Shown here one piece after another: positions 1 through 11,619 of a stretch of 64,000 bases of DNA; positions within the stretch are counted from its first letter, which is position 1; each line of letters begins with the position of its first letter. The stretch comes from Symsagittifera roscoffensis. Taxonomy: Eukaryota; Xenacoelomorpha; Acoela; Convolutidae. The notes below the pieces were generated by a model that saw nothing but the letters and a program-made list of their open reading frames with translations, was not told the origin of the DNA and searched no databases. Both the position numbers and the translations under genes were made by a program. The stretch is from the NCBI RefSeq assembly GCF_963678635.1, contig NC_087062.1, positions 82,608,012 through 82,672,011 of the forward strand, in the 5' to 3' direction.

Positions 1-479
1 ATATAAAGTACTGTTCAAAATTAGCGATTGAATTTGATAAGATAAATTACAAAAAAGCACGCTGTACGCTTAATTAGTTCTGACTTTTCTTTCTCATCTA
101 CATGCTAATTCATACAACCCTGGCGAGAGTGGTTTCAGAAGAAAGTTTATAATTTTTGCCAAATTTTTATTTATTATTAAAAAATTCATTTAACACATCA
201 CTTGTAAACACCCATCAAAAAAGTGTTATTAGAAACTTTTTGAATTGATTTTGATTACCAAAAGTTGCGTTTTTGGGCCCGCACTTGTGCCTTTAGAAAT
301 TATTAGGGCTGGTCAGCCAACAATGAATATCTTAAAAGAGTACCAAAGAGAGTCCCCCGTAAATCCGCCCCCTCTTCGCATACATGCTTATTTAATTGAA
401 TTAATTGACCAAAACCATCGCCTCAAACATTTTTGAAAAGACTTGTGATTTTTTTATTAGAAAAGAAGCTACAAAAGCA
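1..479. other. AT-rich non-coding flank
   Basis: No coding or repeat signature recognised. The short open frame at 245-436 has no family resemblance. Confidence 0.5.
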
Positions 480-999
480 ACAAGACTGCTCGTATCAGGG
501 CGAAGCCCTGAATGATCCGACTGCTTTTGAAGGTTTATGGAGCAGCAGTAATAACATAAAACATTATATGAAATAAATTAAAATGAAAAAATTTTTTTCT
601 AAAATTTGAAATTTTTTATGAAAATCATTCCCCCACACGCCATATAAAGTACAAAAAGATAGTTTTTGTTCCTTGTAACACATCAATTATGGCAAATAAG
701 TTTCGTTGAACCAATTTGGAACGATTTATAAAACGGATTAAATCTCCGCTTACGCGTTAATAGCGCGAATTATATCGCGCGTTAATTGTCCAAATTGGTC
801 AAAATGGCCAAAATGGCAATCTTTAAACCCTCATAACTTTACGAAAAATGATCACAGGTGAAATATCTTTTCAAATTTAAGCTCAGGACAACAATACCTT
901 TTGAATGATATAAAAAAAATTCCGTCAAAAATGAAAGAAAAAAAAACCCACCCCGAGCACAAATATTCCGTTACTTTCGTATCGAAAGTCGGAACAATA
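480..999 (-). mobile_element. Helentron-like non-autonomous element, copy 1
   Basis: Full-length copy of the dominant family of the window. Its tail end lies at low coordinates: ACAAGACTGCTCG, then the hairpin TCAGGGC-GAA-GCCCTGA, then the inner inverted repeat (here TGATCCGACT instead of TGTTCCGACT). The head lies at 955-999: CGAGCACAAATATTCCG followed by CGAAAGTCGGAACAATA, where the arms ACTTTCG and CGAAAGT pair. The middle carries ACGCGTTAATAGCGCG, GATATAAT-like and CACACGCCATAT blocks found in the other copies. No open frame is conserved, so the element must depend on proteins supplied elsewhere. Assignment to Helentron/HINE rests on end structure only. Confidence 0.7.
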
Positions 1000-2740
1000 A
1001 TTTCAAAGGTTTTTTTGCAGTTTTTATGCAATTTTTAGTTGGTTGCTTTTTAAGTACAGCTTTTGAAGATTTTAATTTTTTCGGTTTCTGAAGAAAAAAT
1101 AGAAATCGGTGTTTATCGCTTTCTTCAGACAAATTTTGGCTATGTTAACGAGCCACTTCTGATCGGAGTTTCTACTTGAATGATTCATAATAAGTTGATG
1201 TAAGCAATTCGGACGTAACAAGCAACTCTTTATAGTTTATATCGAAACAAATATAAAAAAAATTTCTTATATTTTTTTGAATTGGTACATATTTTTACGT
1301 ATCAAAAAAAATCAGAGCTTATCATAGATTTCAAGGTATTTGCTATCAGACTTTTTGTTGTTATTCCAAAAATAGGATTTCTCAAAAATATAAACATTTC
1401 AGTAAATTGTGGGCAAATTTTTTTTTTCAAAGCAACTGAAATTTTTGAAAACTTTAAAAATGATAAAATTATGAGCTTCGATGAATAATTAAGTTTCGAA
1501 TTTTTTTTCGTACTTTTTTTCGTACATGTGCTTCAATATTTAGCCATCAACCCAATATTTCTTTATTATACAAAAATTCTCAGAATCAGTTACTTACTGG
1601 CAAAAAAAATTGAGGAATTAAGTTTTTTGTACAAAGTTTCGATAAATTAATGCGAAGAGACGTAAAACTAAAAATTAATTTTAAGTCAAGTGCTGATTAA
1701 AAATTACAAAGCAAAAAATAATTGGATTTATGAATACTTTATTCGCCTGTCACGCTTCTGCTTCTCTTTATGTCAATATTTTAAAATGAATTCTCAGTCC
1801 ATTTGGAAGCTCGAAAAACTATTCTGAGAAGCACAAAATCTGTTTAAAGTGTTTTTTTTTTCAGAATTATTAATTTAAAAAGATAAAAACACCAGGAAGT
1901 TGTAGCCAAAAAAATGTTTATTTAAATTCTCCTCATTTTTCTAACCTTCTTCGCCAGTAATTGACAAGAATTTGTAGCCACTGCAGCTACTAGTGATTTT
2001 AAAAAGGAGTGGCAAAACTTAGATGCAATTGAATAATCAGAAACTATTTTTTGAGTGAAAAGAATAGCTGGCATAAGAACGCTAGGGGAGCTTAATTTGC
2101 AATTTTATTACGTTTTTCCGGGTGAATATAATATTGGGTGCGGCTGTCGACTTCAGATCTAGATGTTGGTGATCGAATTGACGAGATTATTTATGATAAT
2201 ATGTTATTGATTTGCCGCTATTTGCCATGCAAATTACGTCAAAACTGGTTCTTGAGAAGAAGAAAAATGGCTGACTTTAAATCTGAATTTGACTGATTTA
2301 AAGAAACTACAGGACATTTTCCGAGAAATTCTGGAAATAAGATGTCGAAGAGGCCTGTCTCAGGACAACTTCTTGTCTGTTGCTAATTTAGCTTTCAGAT
2401 CGATTTCAGAACCGATTTCAGATCGACATCTACCATAAAAAAGTAATACTAGCTGTGTTTGGCTCTTTTCCAGTTTTCCACCCCCACGTAAAACTTTGAA
2501 ATAAAGCCATTGAAAAATTTTTCACACGGCATTTTGCATGAAAGAAATGATGTAAAATTTGTTCACCTGTTCACGCCGACGCGTTTTAATGCAGCTTATA
2601 TCTTGAAATGTCATTTTAAATAGACTTTCAAATTTTGAATTTCAGAAAAAATCAGAGGGGGGGGGGGCTGGAAAAAAAACCCGTGTTTTGGAGTTCATTC
2701 GCTACTTTCGAAGCATATCTCGCTGACCGCTCCCTTTTTT
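1000..2740. other. Non-coding stretch with a fragment of the Helentron-like family
   Basis: Around 1120-1180 there is a fragment (CTTCAGACAAATTT... and a following ...AACGAGCC) that matches the region just inside the head of the Helentron-like family. A run of eleven G lies at 2657-2667. No supportable gene was seen. Confidence 0.45.
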
Positions 2741-2807
2741 CTGAGCTGAGTTGAGGTGGTCGAATTACGTGCAGACAGTATGAGACGACCCTTGTCCTTT
2801 CTCAATT

Positions 2808-2970
2808 TTGTGGTTCGAACGATATTCGTTGACGGCCTTGTGAGTCGAACAATGATCACTGACGACTCTGTGCGTCGAGCAAAGTTTGTTGTCGACTTTG
2901 ACTATTTTCTGTGGACTATTTTCGGGTCGAACAATAATCACTGTCGACGCTTATCGACTGTGTTCATTTT
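2808..2970. repeat. Degenerate 30-bp minisatellite
   Basis: Consecutive units of about 30 bp share the frame GTCGAACAATGATCACTGAC plus GACTCTGTG. Units start near 2811, 2841 and 2871, with a decayed one near 2925. The open frame across it (2756-2989) is a by-product of the repeat. Confidence 0.5.
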
Positions 2971-2999
2971 CGACGACCTTGCATATTAGACGCTTATAA

Positions 3000-3744
3000 T
3001 TTATGTTTTTCAATGTCAAATATAAACTGATTCAAAAAATAATAGTTTTAAATCGTTTAGACATTTAAAAATTTTTCATTTAAATTTTTCTCCTTATGAT
3101 TGTTTCGTGATAAAAATTCTTTTTCACCAAAACATGAGCATGATGATTGATCTTGGTGATATAAATGCATGAGCTGTTTTTCACTTAATACGAGAACCTT
3201 TTGATATTTCGAAAGGATCTCTTTGAAGCTTTTGTTTCATGGTAAAAATATTATGAAAACTGTTTCAGGCAATCTTTGATAATTGAAATCGAAAAAAATA
3301 TCAATTTCATTTTTTCAAGAAAAACTGTGTCTTATTGATTCTAAACTACTGACATACGTTCCATAAGCATGCGTTCTGCAACCTTTTTTGCAAGTTGAGC
3401 TGGTCTTAGAAAAAAGCGATGAACATAAAACTGATATTTTTCAACTTTTTTGGACAACCAGCTGACTCTATCACAATGTTTTTTTTTTTCAGAGAACTGC
3501 GTTGTGACATGAAAATTAAATTTATCAAAGTGATTTTTTTCGGTAACTTTTCGTTTTGTTAGGTTTCAAAAAATTATACAGATCTGTTGTAGTTTTATAT
3601 CGTCAATCTTCGACTATACACTTTTGATAATCAATTAAAAGGCATTTTGTTTTGCTAAAGTCTTATACTGGACATCTTCATTTTATAATCATTACCAAAA
3701 CATTCTAAACTATTTTTTCTAAACTATTATCAAATTTCATGCAT
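3000..3744. other. AT-rich non-coding
   Basis: Only homopolymer T/A tracts seen; no gene or repeat family recognised. Confidence 0.4.
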
Positions 3745-3905
3745 GCTATATACAGATCGTAATCAGGTTATAAACAGATTATCTACATTTTGCATATATA
3801 TTATCAACAGATTAGATACTGATTATATACAGATTAAAAACAGACTATATACAGGATATTAACAGATTTTATACAGACTATATACAAATTATATACTGAT
3901 TTTCT
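3745..3905. repeat. ACAGATTATATAC minisatellite, locus 1
   Basis: Imperfect tandem units of about 12-14 bp (CAGATTATCTAC, CAGATTATATAC, CAGACTATATAC, ACAAATTATATAC). The same motif forms a second array at 24110-24310. Confidence 0.65.
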
Positions 3906-3910
3906 CAACT

Positions 3911-4584
3911 CGCTCGCCGATCAGATGATATGAGTATAAAGCAAAAACAATGAAAAATAGGCTTTCAGCTATATCTTTGCGCTGATGTTTGATCTGAAAA
4001 AAATATCAATTATTAAACTTATTGATTTAAGTGTTGGAGGCTCAAAATGAAATTGATACCACCCTTATAAATTTCAGACATTATCAATCAATTTTATACA
4101 GGCATAAATCAATTTTATATGAAAGAAATTGATTATTTTTTGCAAGATGGTTGCAGGAAAATCAATTTTATCCTTACGTGAATCTATCGATGTTTCCTTA
4201 TATAATCGGTTCTTATCTAATTTTGACAAGGTGGGAGCTTCAGATTTCATTTCTCAGTCAAATATTTGGCATTAACATTCCAATAAATTTTCATGTAATT
4301 TAAAGAACATTTTTTATATTAAGATTACTAATGGATTTAGCGGCTGTAGGCTACTCAATAAATCAATGTTACTTGGTGAACTTTCAATGATCGGAAAATT
4401 CAATTAAAACCTCTATTCATGGCTGATAGCCTTAAATAAATTTTAAATTGCTTTAGGCTTGTTTGGTACTAAATGCCGGTGGTTTAGAATAACTGAGCAA
4501 AAAACACAACACCAAGACGAAAGGCAAAACCATATTTGATCAAAATGTCAATTATGGTCCATTAGTTAAACTGTTTTCGATTTT
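3911..4584. other. AT-rich non-coding
   Basis: No gene, RNA or repeat family recognised. Confidence 0.4.
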
Positions 4585-5860
4585 ATTTTTCAGATGATTA
4601 ATGAAAATATTTCCCCACACTCTGTATTAAGTACAAAATGATAAACTTCGCGCCTAAAAGTGTAGTGACCGGACCGAACTGTTAGCTTCAATCCAATTCG
4701 AAATGGTTTTTTATTTGCATTAATTGGACGCTTGCGCGTTAATAGACACAGACATAGCGTGTTAATTATCGCAAATTGGTCGAATTGGCACTTTTTGAGC
4801 AGCGAAACGTTAAAAAAAATGTCGCTGGAAATTTTTGGTTTCGATCTTGAGTGCAAGGCATCAATAGTTGTCAGACGATAAAGAAAAACCTATCAAAAGT
4901 AGCTTGTTAAACAGCCAAAATTTGTTAGAAAAAAAAACAAAGAAAAATCAGTTCAAAATATGAGCAATTTCTTACTGTACAATTGAAAAAAGTTAAATCG
5001 CAGTTATTTTCTAAGCAACTTTCAGCAAAAAAGAAGAATGGAAGATTATTATGAACTAAAATTAAGCTTGCCTAAGAGTTAAGCAAAACTGTTTTATATC
5101 AACGCAAAACTTTGATTGTTCAAATTTTTCTTGAGGACCAATTAAAAACATTCAGTTGTGAAACTGAAAAAAATATACAAAAAAGGAATTGATTTTTTTT
5201 TGCCTTTTTCCCACTCTCAAGCTTATGTTAACTACTAAGGGATGTATTTGTCTGTCCTGAAAAAAGACCAGTTGATTTGCCTCTTATCAGCCGCTTATGC
5301 GTGTAATTAGAACGCAAAATTTCCTTAATACCATAACTCGCAACAAAAGACATCTCGAACTAAAAGACAACTTACATTCAAAAACATTTCTCAAGATACT
5401 CACAGGCGCAGTCACGCCAACGTGTTGCAAACTTGCCAACAGAGGTTAGGAACTTATACAAAGTTTTGAGCCAACTGGCGATCTTAAACCGAAAATCTGT
5501 GGTAAAAATTTATTCGCCGCGTTCCTTGAAATTTGCAAGATGTCTTTTGTTGCAAATAGTTTTTGTAGCAAAATGCCTTTTTGCGAACTGTATTTTGTTT
5601 CTAATTGTCTTTTTTTGCTAGTTGTCGCTGTATCCAAAGTTTCGCGCACTAATAATTCCAAATTAGCCATTTGGGATTTTTCAAACCCGAATAACTCCAC
5701 AAAATATTTTTGTTTACATTTGAGCTTCACATAATAACATCTTTCAGATGCTAAAAATATTTTGTCAAAAATGCATAGTTAAAAAATCGAAAATAGACCG
5801 AACAAAAAAAACACCCGAGCGTATATTTTCCGCATTTTCTTCGAAAGTAGTAACTTAAAT
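4585..5860 (-). mobile_element. Diverged, interrupted Helentron-like copy
   Basis: The interior at 4600-4830 matches the family blocks (CCCCACACtCtgtAttAAGTAC, a GCGCGTTAATAG-like block, CAAATTGGTCGAATTGGCA). A head end appears only at 5790-5860 (CACCCGAGCG...CTTCGAAAGTAGTAAC). The 0.9 kb between them (4871-5740) does not match the family, so this is either one copy with an insertion or two fragments. The head faces the head of the next copy 60 bp away. Confidence 0.45.
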
Positions 5861-5920
5861 TAATTCCATTTGCTCAAACTAAATGTGGTTTGAGTTAAAC
5901 TGAAACCGAGTCCATTTCAG

Positions 5921-6458
5921 TTATTGTTCCGACTTTCGATACGAAAGTAACGGAATATTTGTGCTCGGGGAGGGTTTGTTTTTCTTCAGACAAATTTCGA
6001 CTATTTAACTAGCCATTTTGACGGAATTTTCTTACATCATTCGAAAGGCATTGTTGTCCTCAGCTCAAATTTGAAGAGATATTTCATCTGTGATAATTTT
6101 TCGTAAAGTTACGGGGGTTTAAAGATTGCCATTTTGGCCAATTTGGGACAATTAACGCGCGATATATTTCGCGCTATTAACGCGTAAGCGGAGAGTTAAT
6201 CCGTTTTAGAAATCGTTCCAAATTGGTTAAAAGAAGCTTATTTGCCATAATTGGTTTGTTACAAGGAGCGAAATCTATCCTTTTGTACTTTGTATGGCGT
6301 GTGGGGGGATGATTTTCATTTAAAAAAATCAAATTTTAATTAAATTTTTTTTTGATTTTGTTTTATTTCATTGAATTTTTAAATGTTTTTACTGCTCCAT
6401 AAATCTTAAAAGGCAGTCGGAACATTCAGGGCTTCGTCCTGATACGAGCAGTCTTGTT
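5921..6458 (+). mobile_element. Helentron-like non-autonomous element, copy 2
   Basis: Head TTATTGTTCCGACTTTCG-ATA-CGAAAGTAACGG at 5921, then GTGCTCGGGG. The middle block carries ACGCGCGATATATTTCGCGC and GGCGTGTGGGGGG. The tail at 6412-6458 has AGTCGGAACATT, the hairpin CAGGGCttcgtCCTG and ACGAGCAGTCTTG. The head hairpin is intact and the tail hairpin has one mispair. The flanks on both sides begin with T, as in most copies. Confidence 0.75.
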
Positions 6459-7823
6459 TAATTTATCTGTTGTTCACTCATTTGCTCTCAAACTATTTTG
6501 TAAATTACTCATCATGTTTTCGGGAAATTCCCAATTGCAGCTCGAACCAGTACAGAAACAACTTTTGTATCAATTTCACCAGACTCTATTAAAAATTTAA
6601 TCGTTTCGCCAGATTTTTCCAGCTGTCAGATTGCCAGAGCAATGTGCTCAATTTTGTAATCTTCGCTCCTTTATAGTAAAAATGGAATCTTGTTGGAGGC
6701 CTTTTGTTGAACGGGTATCGCGTTTTTAAATTGTGCTGAAGAACTTACACTAGTCCGTAATTCATTTTGAATCGTTTGAAATTTTTTTGGCTTTAATTTA
6801 GGATCTAGATGGCAGTCAAAAGATTATCGTTTTTTGTTCCATTTTTGAAAAAAGTGAGGAACATTTATGCTTGGGGTATCTTATTTTATTCAGTCAGTTG
6901 TCAACTTCATTTTTTTTCAGTTATTTTGTTAAATTTTTAAACAAAAAACTTTGAAATTGACATCAAAGCGCAGCCAGAACATTCAAGGCTTCTCATTGAT
7001 ATACGAGCAATCTGTTGACAATTATGCTTGAATGAAGTTGCAAAATGTTGTGCATGTTTTTATCGATGAGACTAAATTCTATAATACTAAAAAACATAAA
7101 TTTGTTTCAAGTTCTACCTTTTTGGTACTTATTTGACATTATAAATGGACTTAATAAATGGAATTTGAGGGCGGAATGGAATTTTACTTGGTTGATTATG
7201 AGGGAAATTGTTAACCTGATCCATTAACTCTTTTTCGCTAATGACTTTAATCTTTGAAATACTCTTTCTGAAGTTGCAGTTACCTTCAATATGTGAATTT
7301 AAGACGATGCATGAATGAACAACCATAAGTAAAAATAATAAAGAAAAATATCTCTGTAACTAAAAAGCGTACTGGTTCTATAAGAGAGCTTTTGTAACTT
7401 GAAACAAGTTCACAGATAAATATAAAAAGTCGAAAGAATAAGCGTTGGCGGGATTTGAAAGAGCTGTCTTGCTATAAAGCTCTGCAGTGACAACTCGATT
7501 TCAAAGCACTTCAATTTTTCGATTGAAACCTATTAAAACGCTTTTAGCACTTGGGAATGTCGTGTTTCAATAAGTTCATTCAAGGAGAAAAACTTGGCGG
7601 GTTTTGACAAATGGAAAAAGATAAATGAATTGAAATCCTCGCTGAGATAGACGGGAAAAGTGGTAAAGAATGTGCGCAGTTGAAGTGACGATAATCATTT
7701 TTTATAGCATGCTGACAGTTATAAGGGCGATAAAAAATTGAGGAAATATGGCCGAAAAAAACTTTAAAAAAATCAGTTTGTTTGAAAATGACCCGGGCTG
7801 CCCACCATAGAAGATAATGCGCA
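6459..7823. other. Non-coding stretch with one element-end fragment
   Basis: At 6969-7018 there is a diverged tail of the Helentron-like family (CAGAACATTCAAGGCTTCTC, ATACGAGCAATCT). The short open frames at 7045-7326 and 7580-7834 show no recognisable domain. Confidence 0.4.
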
Positions 7824-8240
7824 ACCATGCACATCCATGCATGATTTGCATGGAAAATGATTAATCATACTTCGCCCATACATTGGTTTCGAAAACCCTC
7901 AAAATAGCTTTTTAACGGAGTAAAATAGTAATAAAACGGTTTCTCATCGTTATGCAAGCTGTTGGTAAAATATCAAAAATTTTCACCATGCAAATCATAC
8001 GTCGCAACATATATGGTGCTACGTATGGAAGAGATTTTTCACCAATTTTTTTTTCTCTAGAAAACCGTAAAATAGAGGTTAATTGACAAAAACGACTGAG
8101 AAAAAGTATCTCTAGTGCAAAGTATCCTTTTAATAAAGTTTAATTTTTTTTCTACCATGCAAACCATACGTCGCACCATAAATCGCGCCATTTATGGAAT
8201 CGATATTTCCTTACAAAGACATTTTTAATAGAGAAGGCAA
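7824..8240. repeat. Three degenerate ~165-bp repeats with ATGCAAAT-like cores
   Basis: ACCATGCA(A/C)AT...CATACGTCGCA(A/C)CATA recurs at about 7824 (decayed), 7986 and 8154, a spacing of about 163-168 bp. The two right-hand units share the motif, a CCATATATGG/CCATTTATGG-like element and a following GA-rich segment. No coding potential. Confidence 0.45.
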
Positions 8241-8725
8241 CAGCACAACCAAAATTGACGAAATTTTCGTTTATTTCGAGGTTCATTTGCATTTTCAAAT
8301 TTTGAGGGGGTAAGCTGAGAAGATACTTTTGGAGAAAAAAAATGCGTGAAGATTGGTGAAAAATGTTTTATTTTCAATTTTATGAAAATTTTTCTCATTC
8401 CGGAGCAAAGCTTTATTTAGTACGTCTTGAATCGAATTACAAACAAAACTCTGTTTTAAACAAACCGTGTACGATTGCCACAAGATATTTTAAAATTTGG
8501 TTTTTTTTTTCAATAGTAATTCAATTAAAAAACTCTTTTAGCTATTGTAAACCATTAAACCATGAATTGTTATATCCTTTTCATCAATACAAAAAGTTTC
8601 ACTCATGTGCAATTTTTTGTAAAAATTTCATTTTTGGTTGATGCGAGCAGCTCATCTGAACCTTGTGTGCGCCGTAGAAGAAATCATGTAAAATTTCGCT
8701 ACAGAAATCCCATTCGAAAAATATC
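8241..8725. other. AT-rich non-coding
   Basis: Overlapping short open frames on both strands without domain resemblance; nothing supported. Confidence 0.35.
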
Positions 8726-9225
8726 AATGTTCCGACTTTCGAAGAAATCGAAATACTTATGCTTGGTGAGGTTTTTTTATTTAGTCAATTTTCAGCAATC
8801 GAAATAATAAATTTTAGCAAACAATTTTTATACCTCATTGAAGATATTGATTTCCTTTGATCGAATGTAAAAAGATATTTTAACGCGGATTATTTTTTGT
8901 AAAGCTCTGAGGGTTTGAAAACTGCCACATTTTCCATGTTCTGGACCAACTTATGCGCGCTTTGAAGAGTTTATTCATAATGCTGAGAGCGTAACGCGAC
9001 TTATTTATGCGTGGCGAATTATCCCGTACAACAAAATTGTTCCAAATTGAATTGAGGCTAGCTAATTCGTCGTATTAATTTCTTACGACTCAAAATTTTA
9101 CACTTAGATATTGTCCAAAATGTATAAGTTTTCAGTACTTTTTTTCCACAAAAACTATTCGATATGAATTAAGGGACAGTCGGAACATTCAGGGCTTTGC
9201 CCTGATATACGAGAGCAGCCTTGTT
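8726..9225 (+). mobile_element. Helentron-like element, second subfamily
   Basis: Head AATGTTCCGACTTTCGAAGAA and TTATGCTTGGTGAGG. The middle differs from the main subfamily (ATACCTCATTGAAGATATTG, GAGGGTTTGAAAACTGCCA, AATTGAGGCTAGCTAATTCG). The tail has the same AGTCGGAACATTCAGGGC-TTT-GCCCTGA hairpin as the main family. The two subfamilies therefore share ends but not interiors, as expected for non-autonomous elements mobilised by one machinery. Confidence 0.65.
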
Positions 9226-9385
9226 TCTATGATTATTACTATTATTATGATTATTATTTTTATGATTATTAGTTATTATTAATACTTTTATTATGACTAC
9301 TATTATTATGATTCTGATTATGATTATTATGATTATTATTACTACTGTTATGATTTTTCTTGTTCCGATTATTAAAAACATTTAT
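9226..9385. repeat. ATTATTATG-type simple repeat
   Basis: Impure (ATT)n/(ATTATG)n tract starting at the 3' end of the preceding element. Confidence 0.8.
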
Positions 9386-9545
9386 TGAAAGACACTAACA
9401 AAGCACACTTTTTTCCAATCCAACAAAAAGTTGTACATTTGGTATATTGTGTCAAACATGATTTTTGGTACTTTTTGCAGAAACGTTTTCCTAGTGTATT
9501 TGAAGAGCGTGGAAATCAATTTGACTACTAACCAATTGGAAGTTG

Positions 9546-9909
9546 AACAAGACTGATTGTATATCAGGACAAATACTTGAATGTTTCGACCACACCTTAG
9601 TCCATAACCATTAGTTTTTGGGAAAACAAAATATTGATAATCTAAAAAATTTGGACAATATCAAAGATCGAATGGGAGTCGTAAGAAGTTAATACGACCG
9701 ATTAGCTAGCCTCAATTTTAAATTCCCAGAACTGTACAAAAATCAATCGCAGGTAAAATATATTATTTTCATTTGAATTTCGAAAGTCGATATCTTAACT
9801 TGAGTATAAATTTTTATATTTTTTCTCTATTATTTCGATCGAAAAAAATTGACTGAATAAAAAAACCCCAAGCATAAATAATTCATTTTCTTCGCAATTC
9901 GGAACAATA
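9546..9909 (-). mobile_element. Helentron-like element, second subfamily, shortened copy
   Basis: Tail at 9546-9590 (ACAAGACTGATTGTATATCAGGAC...GAATGTTTCGAC). Interior at 9655-9730 matches the reverse of the 8726-9225 copy (GACCGATTAGCTAGCCTCAATT). Head at 9862-9909 (CCCCAAGCATAAATAATTC...AATTCGGAACAATA). About 130 bp shorter than the full copy. Confidence 0.55.
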
Positions 9910-10342
9910 CTTTTTTTTGTCCGAAAACTGCCACTTGTTACCACTATATTCAAACTGTTTATAACTTTTTTGATATATAAATTTTCCAGCGTAAAAAATA
10001 TTAAAAATACTAATGACGAGGTTTGGCAACAAAAGTTGCCAAAAAAATTGTTAACAAAAAAATTTCCAGAATATTGACCAAAAATGATTTGAATTTTTGT
10101 CAAAAGTTCAAAACATACTGAGAACATTTGCTGAAATTATAACTATGTTTGTTACAGTGTTCAACTGAGAATTTTTGCTGGCCTGCTCGATTGGCAAAAT
10201 AAAACGAGTAACTATTTTTAGGTCCTGCCGAAATTAACTATATGTCCTAAAAGAACAAGACCTCAATTTGTCTTTTTGTGATTTAAAGCAGAGTAAAAGG
10301 GTTTGATTAGGGGGGAGGGGTGATATATATTATAATAATCAG
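9910..10342. other. AT-rich non-coding
   Basis: No gene recognised. The 110-codon minus frame at 9795-10127 overlaps the element end and has low-complexity composition. Confidence 0.35.
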
Positions 10343-10550
10343 AATACTGCTTTTCGACGGAAAAAGGAGAACAAATTGCCTCCGAATTAGCCAGGAAGAC
10401 CGCGATAATTAAATTTTATCATCCAAAGCAGTTCCACAAAAGACTGCGAGGGATGGAGATAACTTGCCGGAAGGTTAAAACAAGTCGGGCTTGGTTTGAC
10501 TTCAACGGGAACAAGCCAGTTGGAAAAACAGACCATAAATTGCAACCATA
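10343..10550 (+). CDS. Possible coding segment, unrecognised, probably broken
   Basis: After an AG at 10341-10342 a 68-codon frame without an early Met runs from YCFSTEKGEQIASELARK to KPVGKTDHKLQP and a TAA. It includes ITCRKVKTSRAWFDFNG. Its composition (charged residues, two Cys, three aromatics in a short span) is more protein-like than the surrounding DNA. A second frame continues openly past the TAA for about 29 codons, as if one base had been gained or lost near 10545. There is no good polypyrimidine tract before the AG and no clear donor, so this may be a gene relic rather than an exon. Function unknown. Confidence 0.25.
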
Positions 10551-11040
10551 ATTCAAGATGTAATTATACAGCCTTCAGTGCAACTTTTTAAGGCCCTGTT
10601 TAAACTGAGCTATAAATCTGAGTTTGGCATATAAAAGCTTCAACTTGCCTGGGAGTGAAAGGTATAACAATTAAGAACACAAAGTATTTTTTGACAAGTA
10701 CAAGAACTAATTATGTGTCAGAAAATGCTGCATGAAATTACCTTTACGGCGCGGCCTTTAATTCAGTATAAAAAGTAACTCGCCAATGTAAGTCTTCAGA
10801 AGTTGAATTATATCCAAAATAGTTTGTCGCTCTAATTAATTTTCAATTTACGGATGTAGGGATTTGCTTTTTGTAGGGATTTGCCTAACAGTCAATCGAG
10901 TAATTGTCTTGAGGACAGTAATTGACACAAAAAAACTAATTTGGCGTAACAAGAAATCTTGAACAAATAATTTTGTCAGCCCTTTATAAAGAAGTCCAGC
11001 CGTCTTTGCGATATAAGTTCACTGTGCTACCGAGGACAGC
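10551..11040. other. Non-coding
   Basis: Apart from the alternative frame noted for 10343-10550, nothing recognised. Confidence 0.35.
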
Positions 11041-11049
11041 ATTTTGTGG

Positions 11050-11230
11050 TTTCGTCAGATTTTCTTTGTTAGAAAACCAAAATCGGTTTTTCAAAAAATC
11101 GAAGATTTAATCGACTTTTTTTTCTAGATTTAGTTGACCAAATTGATTTTCCGAGTGCTCCCAAAATAAAGACCGTATTTTGACAAAATTTTCTGAGCCG
11201 AAAATTTTCTTGAAAAAACAGGTGAAAATG
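11050..11230. repeat. Dispersed repeat shared with 18740-18870
   Basis: Both loci contain a (T)n-GGTTTTTCAAAAA-like or TTTTCAAAAATTTTCG segment, then a GTCGACCAAATT-like block and TTTTCCGAG. The similarity is imperfect. The element type is not known. Confidence 0.35.
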
Positions 11231-11343
11231 CAGTTTATTTTTGGCGCGCACTCTCCTTCAAAGTTCAGAGAAATTTCACGGCTCCATAAGACGGCGTCTA
11301 TCTATGGACATTCGTCATGGCCAATAACTTTACCTGCATCAAG

Positions 11344-11530
11344 CGTAAAAAGTCACAAATTTTGAGGATATCAAGGGCAACTGCTCAAAAACCATGCCGG
11401 AAACTCCACGTCATTTGTCAACAAGTTCAGAGATACTCAGACTTAGCTGGGAACTACGGACAAGTACATTTCAATCTTTTGATACAAAAGAGGATCTCTC
11501 AAACTTTGATGTTTTCATTATTGACTCTGT
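11344..11530 (+). CDS. Possible coding segment, unrecognised
   Basis: A frame open from just after a TAA at about 11348 encodes a soluble-looking peptide, including NFEDIKGNCSKTMPETPRHL and SFDTKEDLSNFDVFIID. A second frame (11317-11532) is also open over the same bases but is more basic. No domain is recognised and no convincing splice borders were found, so chance openness is a real alternative. Confidence 0.2.
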
Positions 11531-11619
11531 GAAATCTAGCGAAATCATTTTCCTTTTTAAAATGCTTATCAAGTTTTTTTCCAGAAAAAAAAACTTTTAT
11601 TAAAAAATAGAAATAGTTT

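Noticed and set aside
5446-5730. 94-codon minus-strand frame
   Set aside because: Composition derives from TTTTTGC/TAGCAAAA-rich low-complexity DNA, the opposite strand is open too, and there are no splice borders or domain.
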